Below are positions 20,092-29,964 of a DNA stretch of 64,000 nucleotides, in pieces (within the stretch, counting starts at the first letter, position 1; each line of letters opens with the position of its first letter). Below the pieces are notes generated by a model, which did no database searches, had not been told where the DNA came from, and saw only the letters and a program-made list of their open reading frames with translations. The stretch covers positions 1 through 64,000 of the IMG/VR virus record IMGVR_UViG_3300011113_000491, one strand, 5' to 3'. This DNA is from a virus. The position numbers were made by a program, and so were the translations under genes.

Positions 20092-23000
20092 TTAATTTCC
20101 ATTAAAACCAAGACAAGACTTACATTTATCAAATTCGTAATCATTGTATATCGTATCTGTATTTATATCCCAAGAGTTGTATACCAATGGTATTCTTCTA
20201 ACTGGTCTAAATCTTGCCGCTTTTGAGTCTCTTCTCACAGTATATTGTTTTCCTGCTGCGCCAGAACTAAAATCTTGAATCGTCATCCCTACTCCATTAC
20301 AAATTTGTAAGGATAAATCTAGTGCTTCATCTTCTGTGAGTCCCATTTGATCCTTGTAATATCTACTTCTTTCATTTATTAATTCTTGTGAATCCTCTGG
20401 GTTTCTGTTTGGTTCTATTTTTTGAACAACATATAAATCTTTTTCTTTATGATTATTTGTATTCCAATCTACGATTCTACAGACAGAAGTTGAAGTCCAA
20501 TAAGGATTTGTTGATATTACTTGACCTCCAGTTCCCTCTATTGAACTATTAATTTTTTCCAAATTTCTAGCAATATGATTCATTTCTACTATACTTGGAA
20601 TGTACCAATCACTATATCCTAAATAATTTTGTTCATTTAATGACGATACTTTTCTTATTACGGTTCCCTCTGGGTTTCTATTTTCCCACATCTGACTGTA
20701 ATAATACTTAAACGTATTGATGTCTGTTTCTATTTCATTTTTATTTGCACCACCAGGCCATTGATTTATATTTTGTGAGACAAATCTTCTATAAGCATTG
20801 ATGTCTTTTCCGTCTCCATCGTCATCTCTAAACCAATACTCTGGGTTATTTTTTGATGTCGCATCGTGTAGTCTTGTATTCATTAAACCATCTATAGAAG
20901 AAGTTGATATTGGTTCTAAGAAATACTTACCATTAAAGTTTTCGCTTCCTGGCTCGACTCTAGACTCAAACATTTCAGACCACTTAAACATATATTCTGA
21001 ACTAGATCCTATTTCATAATATGCATCTTCTGGTGCAACAATTAACGCCCATAGAACTTGAACTCTGTTTTGTTCATAAAATTTACTATAAAGATATTTT
21101 GCTAATACCGCGCCAGGAGTCGGCGCTCCCATGATTTCTGTTACTATATTAGATCTGGTAGTATCAAATGCGTATGGACCATATTCTTTATTAAATTCGT
21201 CAGTAAAAGAGAAAAATGCAGGATCTGGCCATGTTATGGTTCTAATCGTTCCATTTAAATTTGCAGTAATTGATGTATAAAGTTGTTGTATTACAGGAAC
21301 ACCAACTTTGAACAAGCATTTTGCTCCAAAAGATACATCAGTTATTTGTAGAGGATATGTTCTAGAAATATAAACTAAAGAACCTGATGTATTTGGCACA
21401 CCATATTCATCCGATGTATATTTTTTACATCTTTTGAATTTCCATAATTTAAAATCTGCTCCTTGCTGATCTCCTCTGGGTCTACACATACAATCAACTG
21501 GTTCTCCATATGCAGTTGCTGGCTCCTGAAAAGTATCACAATTGTTTGGATTACCTATTATTGCTACTAAATGTCCACCCTGTATTTTTTTACCGGGAGT
21601 AAAACATGGATCATTGAAATTTGCTCTACACAAATTAGATTCTAAAGAATCTCCAAAGTATGGATTATTAAAACTAATACCACAACAAGAAACTTCAAAA
21701 CACTTTTTACCAATACCCATGAATGTTCCTTGATTTCTTGCACAAGTTTCTGGTAATTGTTCATCTACACAATATGTCCCGTCTTGTTGTGTATAATAAC
21801 AACATGGTCCAGAAAGAGCCCTAATTTCCCCCAACCCAACAGCAGCAGTACAACAATTTTCGTTTCCCCATTCAGCACAAGACAAACGAGCAGAAAACTC
21901 AGCATCTGGTATCAGGTTACATTCCACATCAGTAAGATCTAAACATTTTCCTTTTACACAACATGAACCATAACTAGGACATGCTCGTTCTTTTCCAACA
22001 CAAGAAAAAACTTCTTCTCCTGCAACTATACTATTACCACATCTTTGATTTGGATAAAACACTCCATTATATTTTAAACACAAATCATATGTTGTATTTC
22101 TACATAGATTGTTTAAATTTGAACTAGTAAAAAATGTATTCAGTGAGTTTATATTTCCAAGACAGCAAGCACCTTCAGGAAAACAATCACCATTGCCCAC
22201 TCTTGCTAAACATGAACTATTAGAAAATTGACCACCTATTGCAATACAATAACTCTTATGCATATAGTCTATACATTTTCTGTCTTCTGGATTTTCACTT
22301 GAACATAAACAACAAGATCCTATATCTAATGAATCAACAGTGGTTGCTAAATTGGTTGATGTTATTCCTGCCTCCGCAGCGTCTAACATTTGATCATTAG
22401 AAATTTTATTCCACGTTAATTGTGGAAATGTGTAATTTAGAGAGACAGCACCAGTTACTCCAAAATATAAACGATCTTGTATTTTTATATCTGTTTGATA
22501 TTCTGTTTGTGATCCTGCTAAATTTGTATATGTTCTTGGAGTATACTGTAAGATATAATTTCCTGAAACTGTAGTTGTATTTATTTTTGTTTGATATGAT
22601 CCAGTTCCTCCTGTAGCACTTAAAATATTAGAAGTAAATGGGGCAGTTACAAAAGAATTAAATACATAATTGAAATTATTAGGATTGAGCCAACTTCTTT
22701 GAGCATTTATTGGAGCAATTATAATTTTTGTAGAGGGATCGTAATAGGTTTCTCTCGCACCTCTACCCTTTCCAGATTCGTATTGATAAATTATTTCTCC
22801 AACATTTCCAATTGGTCTAAATTCTGTTACTTCATCAAAAACCTTTCCAACAATTGAAACATAATTTGAATTAGTAGTAACAGAATCAAATGCAGCAGTA
22901 TTGCTAACAAAGTTAATTTTCTTAAATTTTATAACTTCATCACTATCTGTTATCAATACTTGATTTGCATTACGTTCTCCAGAATTATCACTATATAAAA

Positions 23001-23313
23001 TACTAAAGGTATCATCTGTTGTTTGTTGACCTTTTAATAAAACTATAGTATTGGATTCTGGATCAAATGCTCCATCTGAACCAGTAAATCCTAAATTGAA
23101 AGTAGTTCCATCGGTTAGTGTAAATCTGGCAACACCATTAGATACAAAGGTTATTGTGGATATGCTAGTTCCTGTGTTTCCTTTGTTGCCAGGAGCACTA
23201 TTTCCTGTAGCACCAGTGGAACCAGTAGATCCAGTGGGACCGGTATTTCCAGTCATACCTCCAGTTGATCCAATTATATCTTTGATTATTATTCTTGAAC
23301 TACCGATAATCAT
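20092..23313 (-). CDS. Tail adhesin: collagen-like N terminus, Cys modules, DUF1566-like domain
   Basis: 1073 aa. It begins MIIGSSRIIIKDIIGSTGG and a collagen-like run (TGNTGPTGSTGSTGATGN), then a segment with FTLTDGT shared with its neighbours. Cys modules run from ~340 to ~560 (GACCLGN, GSCCVKGKCLDLTDVEC, GPCCYY). The C-terminal half resembles DUF1566 (GYSDWYIPSIVEMNHIARN, YWTSTSVC, ARFRPVRRI) and ends in a short Cys tail (KCKSCLGFNGN). It is separated by two bases from the gene after it and touches the one before it, so the block is one operon. A host-binding role is inferred. Confidence 0.8.
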   Translation of the reverse strand: MIIGSSRIIIKDIIGSTGGMTGNTGPTGSTGSTGATGNSAPGNKGNTGTSISTITFVSNGVARFTLTDGTTFNLGFTGSDGAFDPESNTIVLLKGQQTTDDTFSILYSDNSGERNANQVLITDSDEVIKFKKINFVSNTAAFDSVTTNSNYVSIVGKVFDEVTEFRPIGNVGEIIYQYESGKGRGARETYYDPSTKIIIAPINAQRSWLNPNNFNYVFNSFVTAPFTSNILSATGGTGSYQTKINTTTVSGNYILQYTPRTYTNLAGSQTEYQTDIKIQDRLYFGVTGAVSLNYTFPQLTWNKISNDQMLDAAEAGITSTNLATTVDSLDIGSCCLCSSENPEDRKCIDYMHKSYCIAIGGQFSNSSCLARVGNGDCFPEGACCLGNINSLNTFFTSSNLNNLCRNTTYDLCLKYNGVFYPNQRCGNSIVAGEEVFSCVGKERACPSYGSCCVKGKCLDLTDVECNLIPDAEFSARLSCAEWGNENCCTAAVGLGEIRALSGPCCYYTQQDGTYCVDEQLPETCARNQGTFMGIGKKCFEVSCCGISFNNPYFGDSLESNLCRANFNDPCFTPGKKIQGGHLVAIIGNPNNCDTFQEPATAYGEPVDCMCRPRGDQQGADFKLWKFKRCKKYTSDEYGVPNTSGSLVYISRTYPLQITDVSFGAKCLFKVGVPVIQQLYTSITANLNGTIRTITWPDPAFFSFTDEFNKEYGPYAFDTTRSNIVTEIMGAPTPGAVLAKYLYSKFYEQNRVQVLWALIVAPEDAYYEIGSSSEYMFKWSEMFESRVEPGSENFNGKYFLEPISTSSIDGLMNTRLHDATSKNNPEYWFRDDDGDGKDINAYRRFVSQNINQWPGGANKNEIETDINTFKYYYSQMWENRNPEGTVIRKVSSLNEQNYLGYSDWYIPSIVEMNHIARNLEKINSSIEGTGGQVISTNPYWTSTSVCRIVDWNTNNHKEKDLYVVQKIEPNRNPEDSQELINERSRYYKDQMGLTEDEALDLSLQICNGVGMTIQDFSSGAAGKQYTVRRDSKAARFRPVRRIPLVYNSWDINTDTIYNDYEFDKCKSCLGFNGN

Positions 23314-26108
23314 TAGTTAACCATCTTTCTTTCTATCTTTAACAACCTCCAATATTTATTTAAATTATCAATAGAAGAATAATATCTTCCATCGCATCTT
23401 ATCATTTTAATTGGTCTTATTTTGTAATTATTTTCTGTTCTCTTTTTCTTTCCGGTTTCAAAATTTTCATTAATAATATTATTATCAAAATTAATAGTCC
23501 ACGCAGAAGTACCGTGTGTAAGACCGGAGGGATGATTTAAAACATATTCGTTTGTACCGTCTGTGAATGTTCCGGTAGAAGACCAGTGCCAACCTTCCAA
23601 CATGGTTCCACCATTTGAAAGTATTACTGTGTTTAAATTATTTGTATCATCTTCAGAACACCGAGAGGCAATGAAAGCCAATTCATCATAACTTGGCAAA
23701 TACCAATCAGAAATAAAATCGTTTGTTTCAGGAAATGCTTCATTGAAAGCAGAAATTGCTCTAGCAACAGTGATATTTTCGCTACTCAAAACTGGAGTAT
23801 AAGAACCAGAATTTAATCCAGTAGCACCAATGTCGTAGTAATGAACAAATTCAGAATTTATAAGTCTCGCAGTATTGAGGAGTCCATAATTTCTAGACCA
23901 TTTTCCGTTAAACGAAGTATTTGGTTTATTTGTTATCCACTCTTCTGGATCATTTGTTGAACGAATTAAGTTGCAACTAGCAAATGAGTATATTGATAAA
24001 TTATCTTTTGAACTTGGTAAACTGTAGTTATACAAATAACCTTCAAACAGTCCCATATCCGAAAAATCAGGATCTTCTATTTTAGTTGTTCCTACTTTGA
24101 ACAAAGGACCCCAACAATTAGATCCATTACTCCAAACAAAATCAGTAGTGTCAGTTGAAGATCCACTATATTCTACAGCCTCACCATTTTCATTTATTGT
24201 TAGTGGATGCTTAGAGATAATCATTATATAAGAATCACCAGAAGTGTTACATAAATCTCCACTTGTAGTAAATCCATATCCACTAAAATCATATCTTGAA
24301 GAATAATATTCGCAAGAAGTAACTCCTCCTAAAGTTGTACTAGCAGTAAACCCATAAGGAGTTCCAAATAGTTCGGAACCAAAGCATTGCGATCCATCAG
24401 GATTAAATATACCCACAACATAACCGTCTGCATATTCGTCACCAACTGATAATGTCTTATTGGGTATAATTGAAAAACATGGAATTGAAGCAGAAGAACA
24501 TGTAACTACATCGCAAGTTGAAGAATCTCCAAAATATGTTTTATTATTTTCAAAGCATTCTTCTCCATTTATATTATTTGTACAGGTTACACCTGAATCA
24601 CAGCAGGCACCATAACCAGAAAAGCAAACATTAAAATTTTTACTATTAGAACAATTTACTCCTGCACCCTGCCAATAACCAGAACAATTTTCTTGTTCGG
24701 TTTCTATGCACACCCCAGATCCATCACAACATGCACCTACATTTATTTTTGCATTTTCGCAACTAAAATCTTCACATGTTTGTTTTAGTCCAGTAAATTT
24801 ATTCCAATAAAAACTATAATTGCTTTCCTCTGCGCTCTTTGCACAGTCACAATATTTTAATTCATCACACGAAACAAAAGATTGCTCCTTGAAGAAACAA
24901 CAAGCACCCAATGCATCACAATAGGTTAATCCTTCAGAATATGTAACTCCCGCAATGAAATGTCCGGGACAAGATATATTTGTAGAAAGTGTATATCCAC
25001 ACTCTGAATCACAACACAAACCAAAAGTAATTCCATTTATTGTACTAGACAGTAAAGTAAATGAACTATTATTACAATTGTATAAATTTGGATTATTTTT
25101 GATAGGCGATCCTGCCGCGGGTGTTTGTTGACTATAGGAATTTAAATAACCATACCAAACATTTCCTATAGAAAAGAATGAAAATAAATCGTATCTTCCA
25201 CTAAAGCAAGGGGAATAACCTAATGGCCACACCACAGGATTTAAACTTGATATTGGAATAGAACCTACCGCAGCGTTGCTAGATGTATAAAAGAATCTAA
25301 GAGGTTTTTGATATGTTTTCATCGGTGGAGAAATCACACTTATTGATTGAGAGTAGAGTGGATTCTCTGGACTTTTTATTATTATCCAAGATTCTTTGTC
25401 TAAGGAAGGTAACTGATTACCTAAGTAAAAATTAGCAAATCCATCGTTAGGATCCAATAACCACGCCTTTACACTATTATTCACTATTGCGGTGGCATTA
25501 CTTACTGTAAGTTTTTCATATACATCACTATTTACTTGATATACTGTTCTTTGATCTGCATCATATGAAGTACCAGTATAACCAGTTTGAAAATCTCCTA
25601 CATTATTTTTAACTAGAGCTCCAACAGGACCTCCAGTTAGTCCTAGAGCAGAAACATCAACCAAATCGTATGTAACGGTTATCGTTTCTCCATCATCACT
25701 AATTGTTATTTCTGGACTTCCAGAAGTTAAATTTCTAAAATTTAAAACATCTGCACTGTAACCTATATTGTCATATGCAGTTACAGATACTTCTTCCTGA
25801 TTAAATTTTATAAAATTTGCTACACTATTATCTAAAGAAGTACCTTCAGCGTGTAAATGAAATGTTCCGGTTGGACCTATTATTGAATTTGATGATCTCT
25901 GGGAACCATCATTGAATGTAAAAATAACAATATTATCTTGTTTGACTACGTTGGATATACTAGGTCCAGTATTACCTGTTGCACCGAATCCTGTATTTCC
26001 TGTAGGGCCAACATTACCCGTATTTCCTCTAGGACCAGTAGGACCAGTATATCCTACTAATCTTTCAATTACGGTTTTTCTTATCGAGCTACTACCATAT
26101 ATTGGCAT
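23313..26108 (-). CDS. Tail adhesin: collagen-like N terminus, Cys modules, DUF1566-like domain
   Basis: 931 aa. N terminus MPIYGSSSIRKTVIERLVG, then GPTGPRGNTGNVGPTGNTG, then an FTFNDGS segment matching FTLTDGS/T in the two paralogues. Cys modules occur at ~375-545 (GLCCDSECG, GACCFFKEQ, GACCDGSGVC, GACCDSGVTC). The C-terminal ~300 residues give the clearest DUF1566 match of the three: ADGYVVGIFNPDG, DWYLPSYDELAFIA, WHWSSTG and YKIRPIKMIRC. This fold is used for extracellular ligand binding in other phage and bacterial proteins. It is probably a receptor-binding fibre. Confidence 0.82.
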   Translation of the reverse strand: MPIYGSSSIRKTVIERLVGYTGPTGPRGNTGNVGPTGNTGFGATGNTGPSISNVVKQDNIVIFTFNDGSQRSSNSIIGPTGTFHLHAEGTSLDNSVANFIKFNQEEVSVTAYDNIGYSADVLNFRNLTSGSPEITISDDGETITVTYDLVDVSALGLTGGPVGALVKNNVGDFQTGYTGTSYDADQRTVYQVNSDVYEKLTVSNATAIVNNSVKAWLLDPNDGFANFYLGNQLPSLDKESWIIIKSPENPLYSQSISVISPPMKTYQKPLRFFYTSSNAAVGSIPISSLNPVVWPLGYSPCFSGRYDLFSFFSIGNVWYGYLNSYSQQTPAAGSPIKNNPNLYNCNNSSFTLLSSTINGITFGLCCDSECGYTLSTNISCPGHFIAGVTYSEGLTYCDALGACCFFKEQSFVSCDELKYCDCAKSAEESNYSFYWNKFTGLKQTCEDFSCENAKINVGACCDGSGVCIETEQENCSGYWQGAGVNCSNSKNFNVCFSGYGACCDSGVTCTNNINGEECFENNKTYFGDSSTCDVVTCSSASIPCFSIIPNKTLSVGDEYADGYVVGIFNPDGSQCFGSELFGTPYGFTASTTLGGVTSCEYYSSRYDFSGYGFTTSGDLCNTSGDSYIMIISKHPLTINENGEAVEYSGSSTDTTDFVWSNGSNCWGPLFKVGTTKIEDPDFSDMGLFEGYLYNYSLPSSKDNLSIYSFASCNLIRSTNDPEEWITNKPNTSFNGKWSRNYGLLNTARLINSEFVHYYDIGATGLNSGSYTPVLSSENITVARAISAFNEAFPETNDFISDWYLPSYDELAFIASRCSEDDTNNLNTVILSNGGTMLEGWHWSSTGTFTDGTNEYVLNHPSGLTHGTSAWTINFDNNIINENFETGKKKRTENNYKIRPIKMIRCDGRYYSSIDNLNKYWRLLKIERKMVN

Positions 26109-26115
26109 GATTAAC

Positions 26116-27603
26116 TCACACTATGTTAAGTCTGCTCTCAACAGCAGCGAGTCTTGTTCTCAAATCGGTAATTACTGTGTCTAAATCCTCTTCTTGATTA
26201 TTTGCCTTATCTCCAATTGTTATGGTATTTCCGTGCAAAGAATCTATTTCAACTGCATTTGGTATAAAAGACTTTATATTTCCAGAGTCTTTTATTTTCA
26301 TGTATGCTTTCAATGAAACTAAAGAATTTGATTTTTGAGATGTGATTGCTGTTTCTTTTTTAGATCCATCTAAAACTGTTGTTGGGGCAGATTGATATAA
26401 ATTAGTTATAATATCAATCTTTGGTGGTAAGACTCCAATTATTGTAGCTTCTTCAGCTAAAACGCATTCAACATTTCCTGCATCAGTTTTTACTGTAAAT
26501 GTATATGGATTACCCGAAACATTAGTTAATCCATTGTTAATATTTGAATTTACACTAGGAGTTCCAAGTGATCTACTTGTTTTGTTTGCGGAAACAAATC
26601 TATCTCCACTTATTGAATAAAACACAATATCTCCAGCAGTGGGAGATGCTAGTCCAGTTATGTTTTCAAATCCAAGTAAAACGGATTGTCTAGAAGAACT
26701 AGATGTTAAAAAAGTATTGTTCCATGAAAAATTTAAATTAGATGATGGATCTTTTACTGTAGTCGTTTTTCCAAAAATACTAATCTTTGCTCTACTATCA
26801 TTTTCATCAGGAGTATAAGTTTCATTATTTAACTTATAATACACTGAAGTTATTCTAGTGCCTCCGCTGCTAAGAGAAGCAAGATTCGAAGAAGTTAGAA
26901 CAGTATTTGTTCCTTTTGATTTTAATTTAATCTTATAAACAAGACCATAAGATGTTCCAAATTTGTTTATAATATCTTGATTTTCGTCTGTCCAAGGAAT
27001 GTAAGAAGTTCCATCTAAAGGAATATAATCGCCATCGGTAATCTCACCAAAAGTAAATACTATACTTCCAACTCCACTAGCAAATCCACCAACTAAAGTT
27101 TCTATATCTGGTGTTACACTATAACCAATATAATTTGTTACAATTCCAGTATATGCACCACTAGAATGTGGTGCTACTTGATAAATTGGTTTTATTATTT
27201 TTCCAGTATCCGATGGTGCAACTGGTTGAATTAATCCAGCTTCTCTATCGCTTAAAAAGTAAACATCTAGGCCGCCGGCTCCTCCAGTTTCGCCTGCTAA
27301 GTAAGTAATTCCTCTAGATGGTAGGTTAATAGATCCCTGTGTAACTACTGTTAGTGCTCCAGTAGACGAATCTCTTGATTCAACAATACCAACTACTTCT
27401 GATTTTGCTGCGCTATTTGCGTCCGCTTTAAGATATGAAACTCCGGGAATGTCATAGTATATAACATCACCGCCAGTTATACCTGATTGATAATCAGTAG
27501 AAGGTATGCTTATGACAAATCTACTTCCAGTGAAAGCTTCTGGATTTATTGTTACAAATGTTTTTGATACATTTATGTTAGAGGTTGAATTTCCGCAGGG
27601 CAT
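26116..27603 (-). CDS. Tail fibre-like structural protein
   Basis: 495 aa without Cys modules (few cysteines). The N-terminal ~180 residues contain a beta-rich module with VVGIVESRDSSTGALTVV, DVYFLSDREAGLI and KPIYQVAPHSSG...NYIGY. A related module is present in the next protein (27615-29954), so both carry the same fibre domain. The C terminus is a heptad-like helix (DTVITDLRTRLAAVESRL) suited to trimer formation or chaperoning. It is probably a short fibre or baseplate-attached protein in the gp9-gp12 interval. I cannot assign a T4 homologue. Confidence 0.75.
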   Translation of the reverse strand: MPCGNSTSNINVSKTFVTINPEAFTGSRFVISIPSTDYQSGITGGDVIYYDIPGVSYLKADANSAAKSEVVGIVESRDSSTGALTVVTQGSINLPSRGITYLAGETGGAGGLDVYFLSDREAGLIQPVAPSDTGKIIKPIYQVAPHSSGAYTGIVTNYIGYSVTPDIETLVGGFASGVGSIVFTFGEITDGDYIPLDGTSYIPWTDENQDIINKFGTSYGLVYKIKLKSKGTNTVLTSSNLASLSSGGTRITSVYYKLNNETYTPDENDSRAKISIFGKTTTVKDPSSNLNFSWNNTFLTSSSSRQSVLLGFENITGLASPTAGDIVFYSISGDRFVSANKTSRSLGTPSVNSNINNGLTNVSGNPYTFTVKTDAGNVECVLAEEATIIGVLPPKIDIITNLYQSAPTTVLDGSKKETAITSQKSNSLVSLKAYMKIKDSGNIKSFIPNAVEIDSLHGNTITIGDKANNQEEDLDTVITDLRTRLAAVESRLNIV

Positions 27604-27614
27604 TTAATTCTCCG

Positions 27615-29954
27615 TTAAGTTGGTAGTGGATAGTCTGCATCTGCTATGATGTGGTAGAAAACTCTATCGTAGTTTACAGTACCAGGTCCAACACAAATTT
27701 TTAAACCACTTGAAGATGGATATGTTGTAACTGTTTCTTGACCAATTCTTACAACTCTAGACGTACCAGAGTAACCAAATGTCCCACTAGACAATCTACA
27801 GTCTCTATTACTCATTAAGTTGAACGCATCGCTTGCGCCTGTAACTGGTGAGTAGATAGAAATTGTAGGTGTATCACGCATTTCAAATGGCCATTTGATG
27901 TAGTTACAAGTATTAAGTGGTAGAACTATATGATTTGGAACATTGTGTGTTGGTGAATTGTCGCTTTGTACAGTCAATTGACCAGGATATTCATTTAAGT
28001 TGTAGGTACTGTAATAATATTTTTTACATTCATTCAATCTTGTGCTTATAGGCAAATGTGAATGTGGTGCAAAAATTTGTTCACCTAAGAAAAGACATAC
28101 AGATGCAATATCAACATATATGTTTTCGGATACTGTAAGCGCGTTTTCTAATGCATTTTCAATTAGAGGAACAAAGTCAAATCCAATTTCTGTATAGTCA
28201 TCAACTAAACTACCACCGAGATCACTTAGATTGTTTATGTTAAATGTCACATCAAATCTTTGCCAAGTGGTTGATAGAGTAACGGTATCAATATAAACTT
28301 TATCTGCTTGAACTTGATTGTTGTATCTTGAGTAGAATAAATCTATAGGATATCCATTGTGTGAACATTTTGCATAAAAACTAAAGACTACATCCTGTGA
28401 ATTGTGTGCTTTTGCAGAAGGAATGACATGTGCAATATGATGATATTCATTTGCTGCTAAAGTTGCAGCCATTGCTTTTACTTGTAAATAATATTCTGGA
28501 TTTCCTTCTATTGAAGTTTGATAATCTGTAAATTGTTTTCTTTCAATTCTATATTCTTTGGTAACTCCAGTTATTCCGTCTGTTCTTCTCCACATGTCTG
28601 CAAATATCACATCAGAAGTACCAGTATATCCTGTAATTTTTCCAGTTTCTCTTTGCCAGATTGAATAATCACCATTTAAAAGCACATTTTCTGTGACGAC
28701 AGCAGCGGTGTTTCCAACCCCACCACTTACTCCAATTAGTAACGATCTATATTCAGAACCAGCGAATGAAGAAGAACCAGATGATTTAAATTGTTTGTTT
28801 ACTATTGTATGAGTGGATGCATCATACTGTATTGCATATAATTTTCCATTATATGTAGATTCTCCTGGATTTAATTTTCTTAGTTGATTTGTATTAGACC
28901 AAGAATCTGCATTGTTTCTTAAAACATATAATCCCACTCCGCCTAAAGTATTAGAAAAGGAACCGAATGTTGTTATTTTGTATAGATAACTACCAGAAAC
29001 TAATTGTTTATCTGTTATAGTTCCAACAACAAAATCTTCTTCATTTCCATTTTCAAATGGAGTTTCTTGTCTGCCAACAGATTGACTTAAAAACCATCCA
29101 TTATAGGATTTTCTTTTTGGACTTCCTGTAGTCAAATAAGTCTGTAAACCTTGATTTTGTGTAAAATAGGATATTATTGTTCCTATGTCAAACCCGCCAG
29201 CACCAGTAGATGTATTATATGCCCCACCGGATTCTGCTGGTAAAGTTACAAAAATATAATTTGAACCAGTTATTCCTATGCCAGATAATGCACCAGAATC
29301 TATTTGGTATCCTCTATATGGAAAAATCACACCAGAGGTTGCACCAATACCAACAATTAGTGGTTTAGAAATATATCCATCTGTTGTGGGCTCCACTGTA
29401 GTGATCTCACCCAATACATCGGAAAGAAAATAAATACACCCACCATTTAGATTATTACCAACACCAGAAGGTCTATTTACTCCGGTAAAATCTCCATCGA
29501 CTTTACCACAAACAGTCACTACAGAAAAGTCAGTATTTCTTTCTGTAATTATACCAACAATTTCAGAGGAAGTTGAAGAAGTACATATTCCAGCAGAATA
29601 TCCAGAGATTGTATCATCATAAAATATTGGAGTTCCAAAGGTAAATCCTACAGTTCCAAGAGTAATTCCTGTAACTTTAAAGGAAACATTTGGTAAAATA
29701 GTTCTACCATCAAAATTAACTTTTCCAGAAAAGGTTAAACCATTTGTTATAGGTAGAGATCCTGTTCCACCCAGATTCAAGGTATATTGACCGTTTATAT
29801 TGCTAGTTACACCAATTCCTTGACCGTGAGTTATACCAAAAACGGTCATTAAATTTAATTTTTCTATAATTTCATCGTTCTCTTTCTCCCACCATTGGTA
29901 GAAAGTAGTTGTCGGTGATAAATCTGAAATTATTGTATCTCTGTTAATTGGCAT
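27615..29954 (-). CDS. Tail fibre protein with carbohydrate-binding-like C-terminal half
   Basis: 779 aa. The N terminus has TTFYQWWEKENDEIIEKLN and a GHGI-type segment near ~45, common in phage fibre proteins. Next comes the YFLSDVLGEITTVEPTTDGYISKP-type module shared with the previous gene. From ~430 it reads VLLNGDYSIWQRETG...FADMWRR, a pattern typical of phage fibre receptor-binding domains, followed by a jelly-roll-like ~170-residue domain (IAHVIPSAKAHN, VVFSFYAKCSHNG, WQRFDVTFNI). The last part resembles fibre tips (LPISTRLNECKKYYYSTYN). Host binding is likely. Confidence 0.8.
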   Translation of the reverse strand: MPINRDTIISDLSPTTTFYQWWEKENDEIIEKLNLMTVFGITHGQGIGVTSNINGQYTLNLGGTGSLPITNGLTFSGKVNFDGRTILPNVSFKVTGITLGTVGFTFGTPIFYDDTISGYSAGICTSSTSSEIVGIITERNTDFSVVTVCGKVDGDFTGVNRPSGVGNNLNGGCIYFLSDVLGEITTVEPTTDGYISKPLIVGIGATSGVIFPYRGYQIDSGALSGIGITGSNYIFVTLPAESGGAYNTSTGAGGFDIGTIISYFTQNQGLQTYLTTGSPKRKSYNGWFLSQSVGRQETPFENGNEEDFVVGTITDKQLVSGSYLYKITTFGSFSNTLGGVGLYVLRNNADSWSNTNQLRKLNPGESTYNGKLYAIQYDASTHTIVNKQFKSSGSSSFAGSEYRSLLIGVSGGVGNTAAVVTENVLLNGDYSIWQRETGKITGYTGTSDVIFADMWRRTDGITGVTKEYRIERKQFTDYQTSIEGNPEYYLQVKAMAATLAANEYHHIAHVIPSAKAHNSQDVVFSFYAKCSHNGYPIDLFYSRYNNQVQADKVYIDTVTLSTTWQRFDVTFNINNLSDLGGSLVDDYTEIGFDFVPLIENALENALTVSENIYVDIASVCLFLGEQIFAPHSHLPISTRLNECKKYYYSTYNLNEYPGQLTVQSDNSPTHNVPNHIVLPLNTCNYIKWPFEMRDTPTISIYSPVTGASDAFNLMSNRDCRLSSGTFGYSGTSRVVRIGQETVTTYPSSSGLKICVGPGTVNYDRVFYHIIADADYPLPT

Positions 29955-29964
29955 GGTTTAATCT

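Noticed and set aside
8175-26108. Diversity-generating retroelement acting on the DUF1566-like ends of the adhesins
   Set aside because: DUF1566/C-lectin-like ends are known retroelement targets, but I see no reverse transcriptase motif and no template repeat in the window. In two of the three genes the domain is not followed by a typical variable repeat end.
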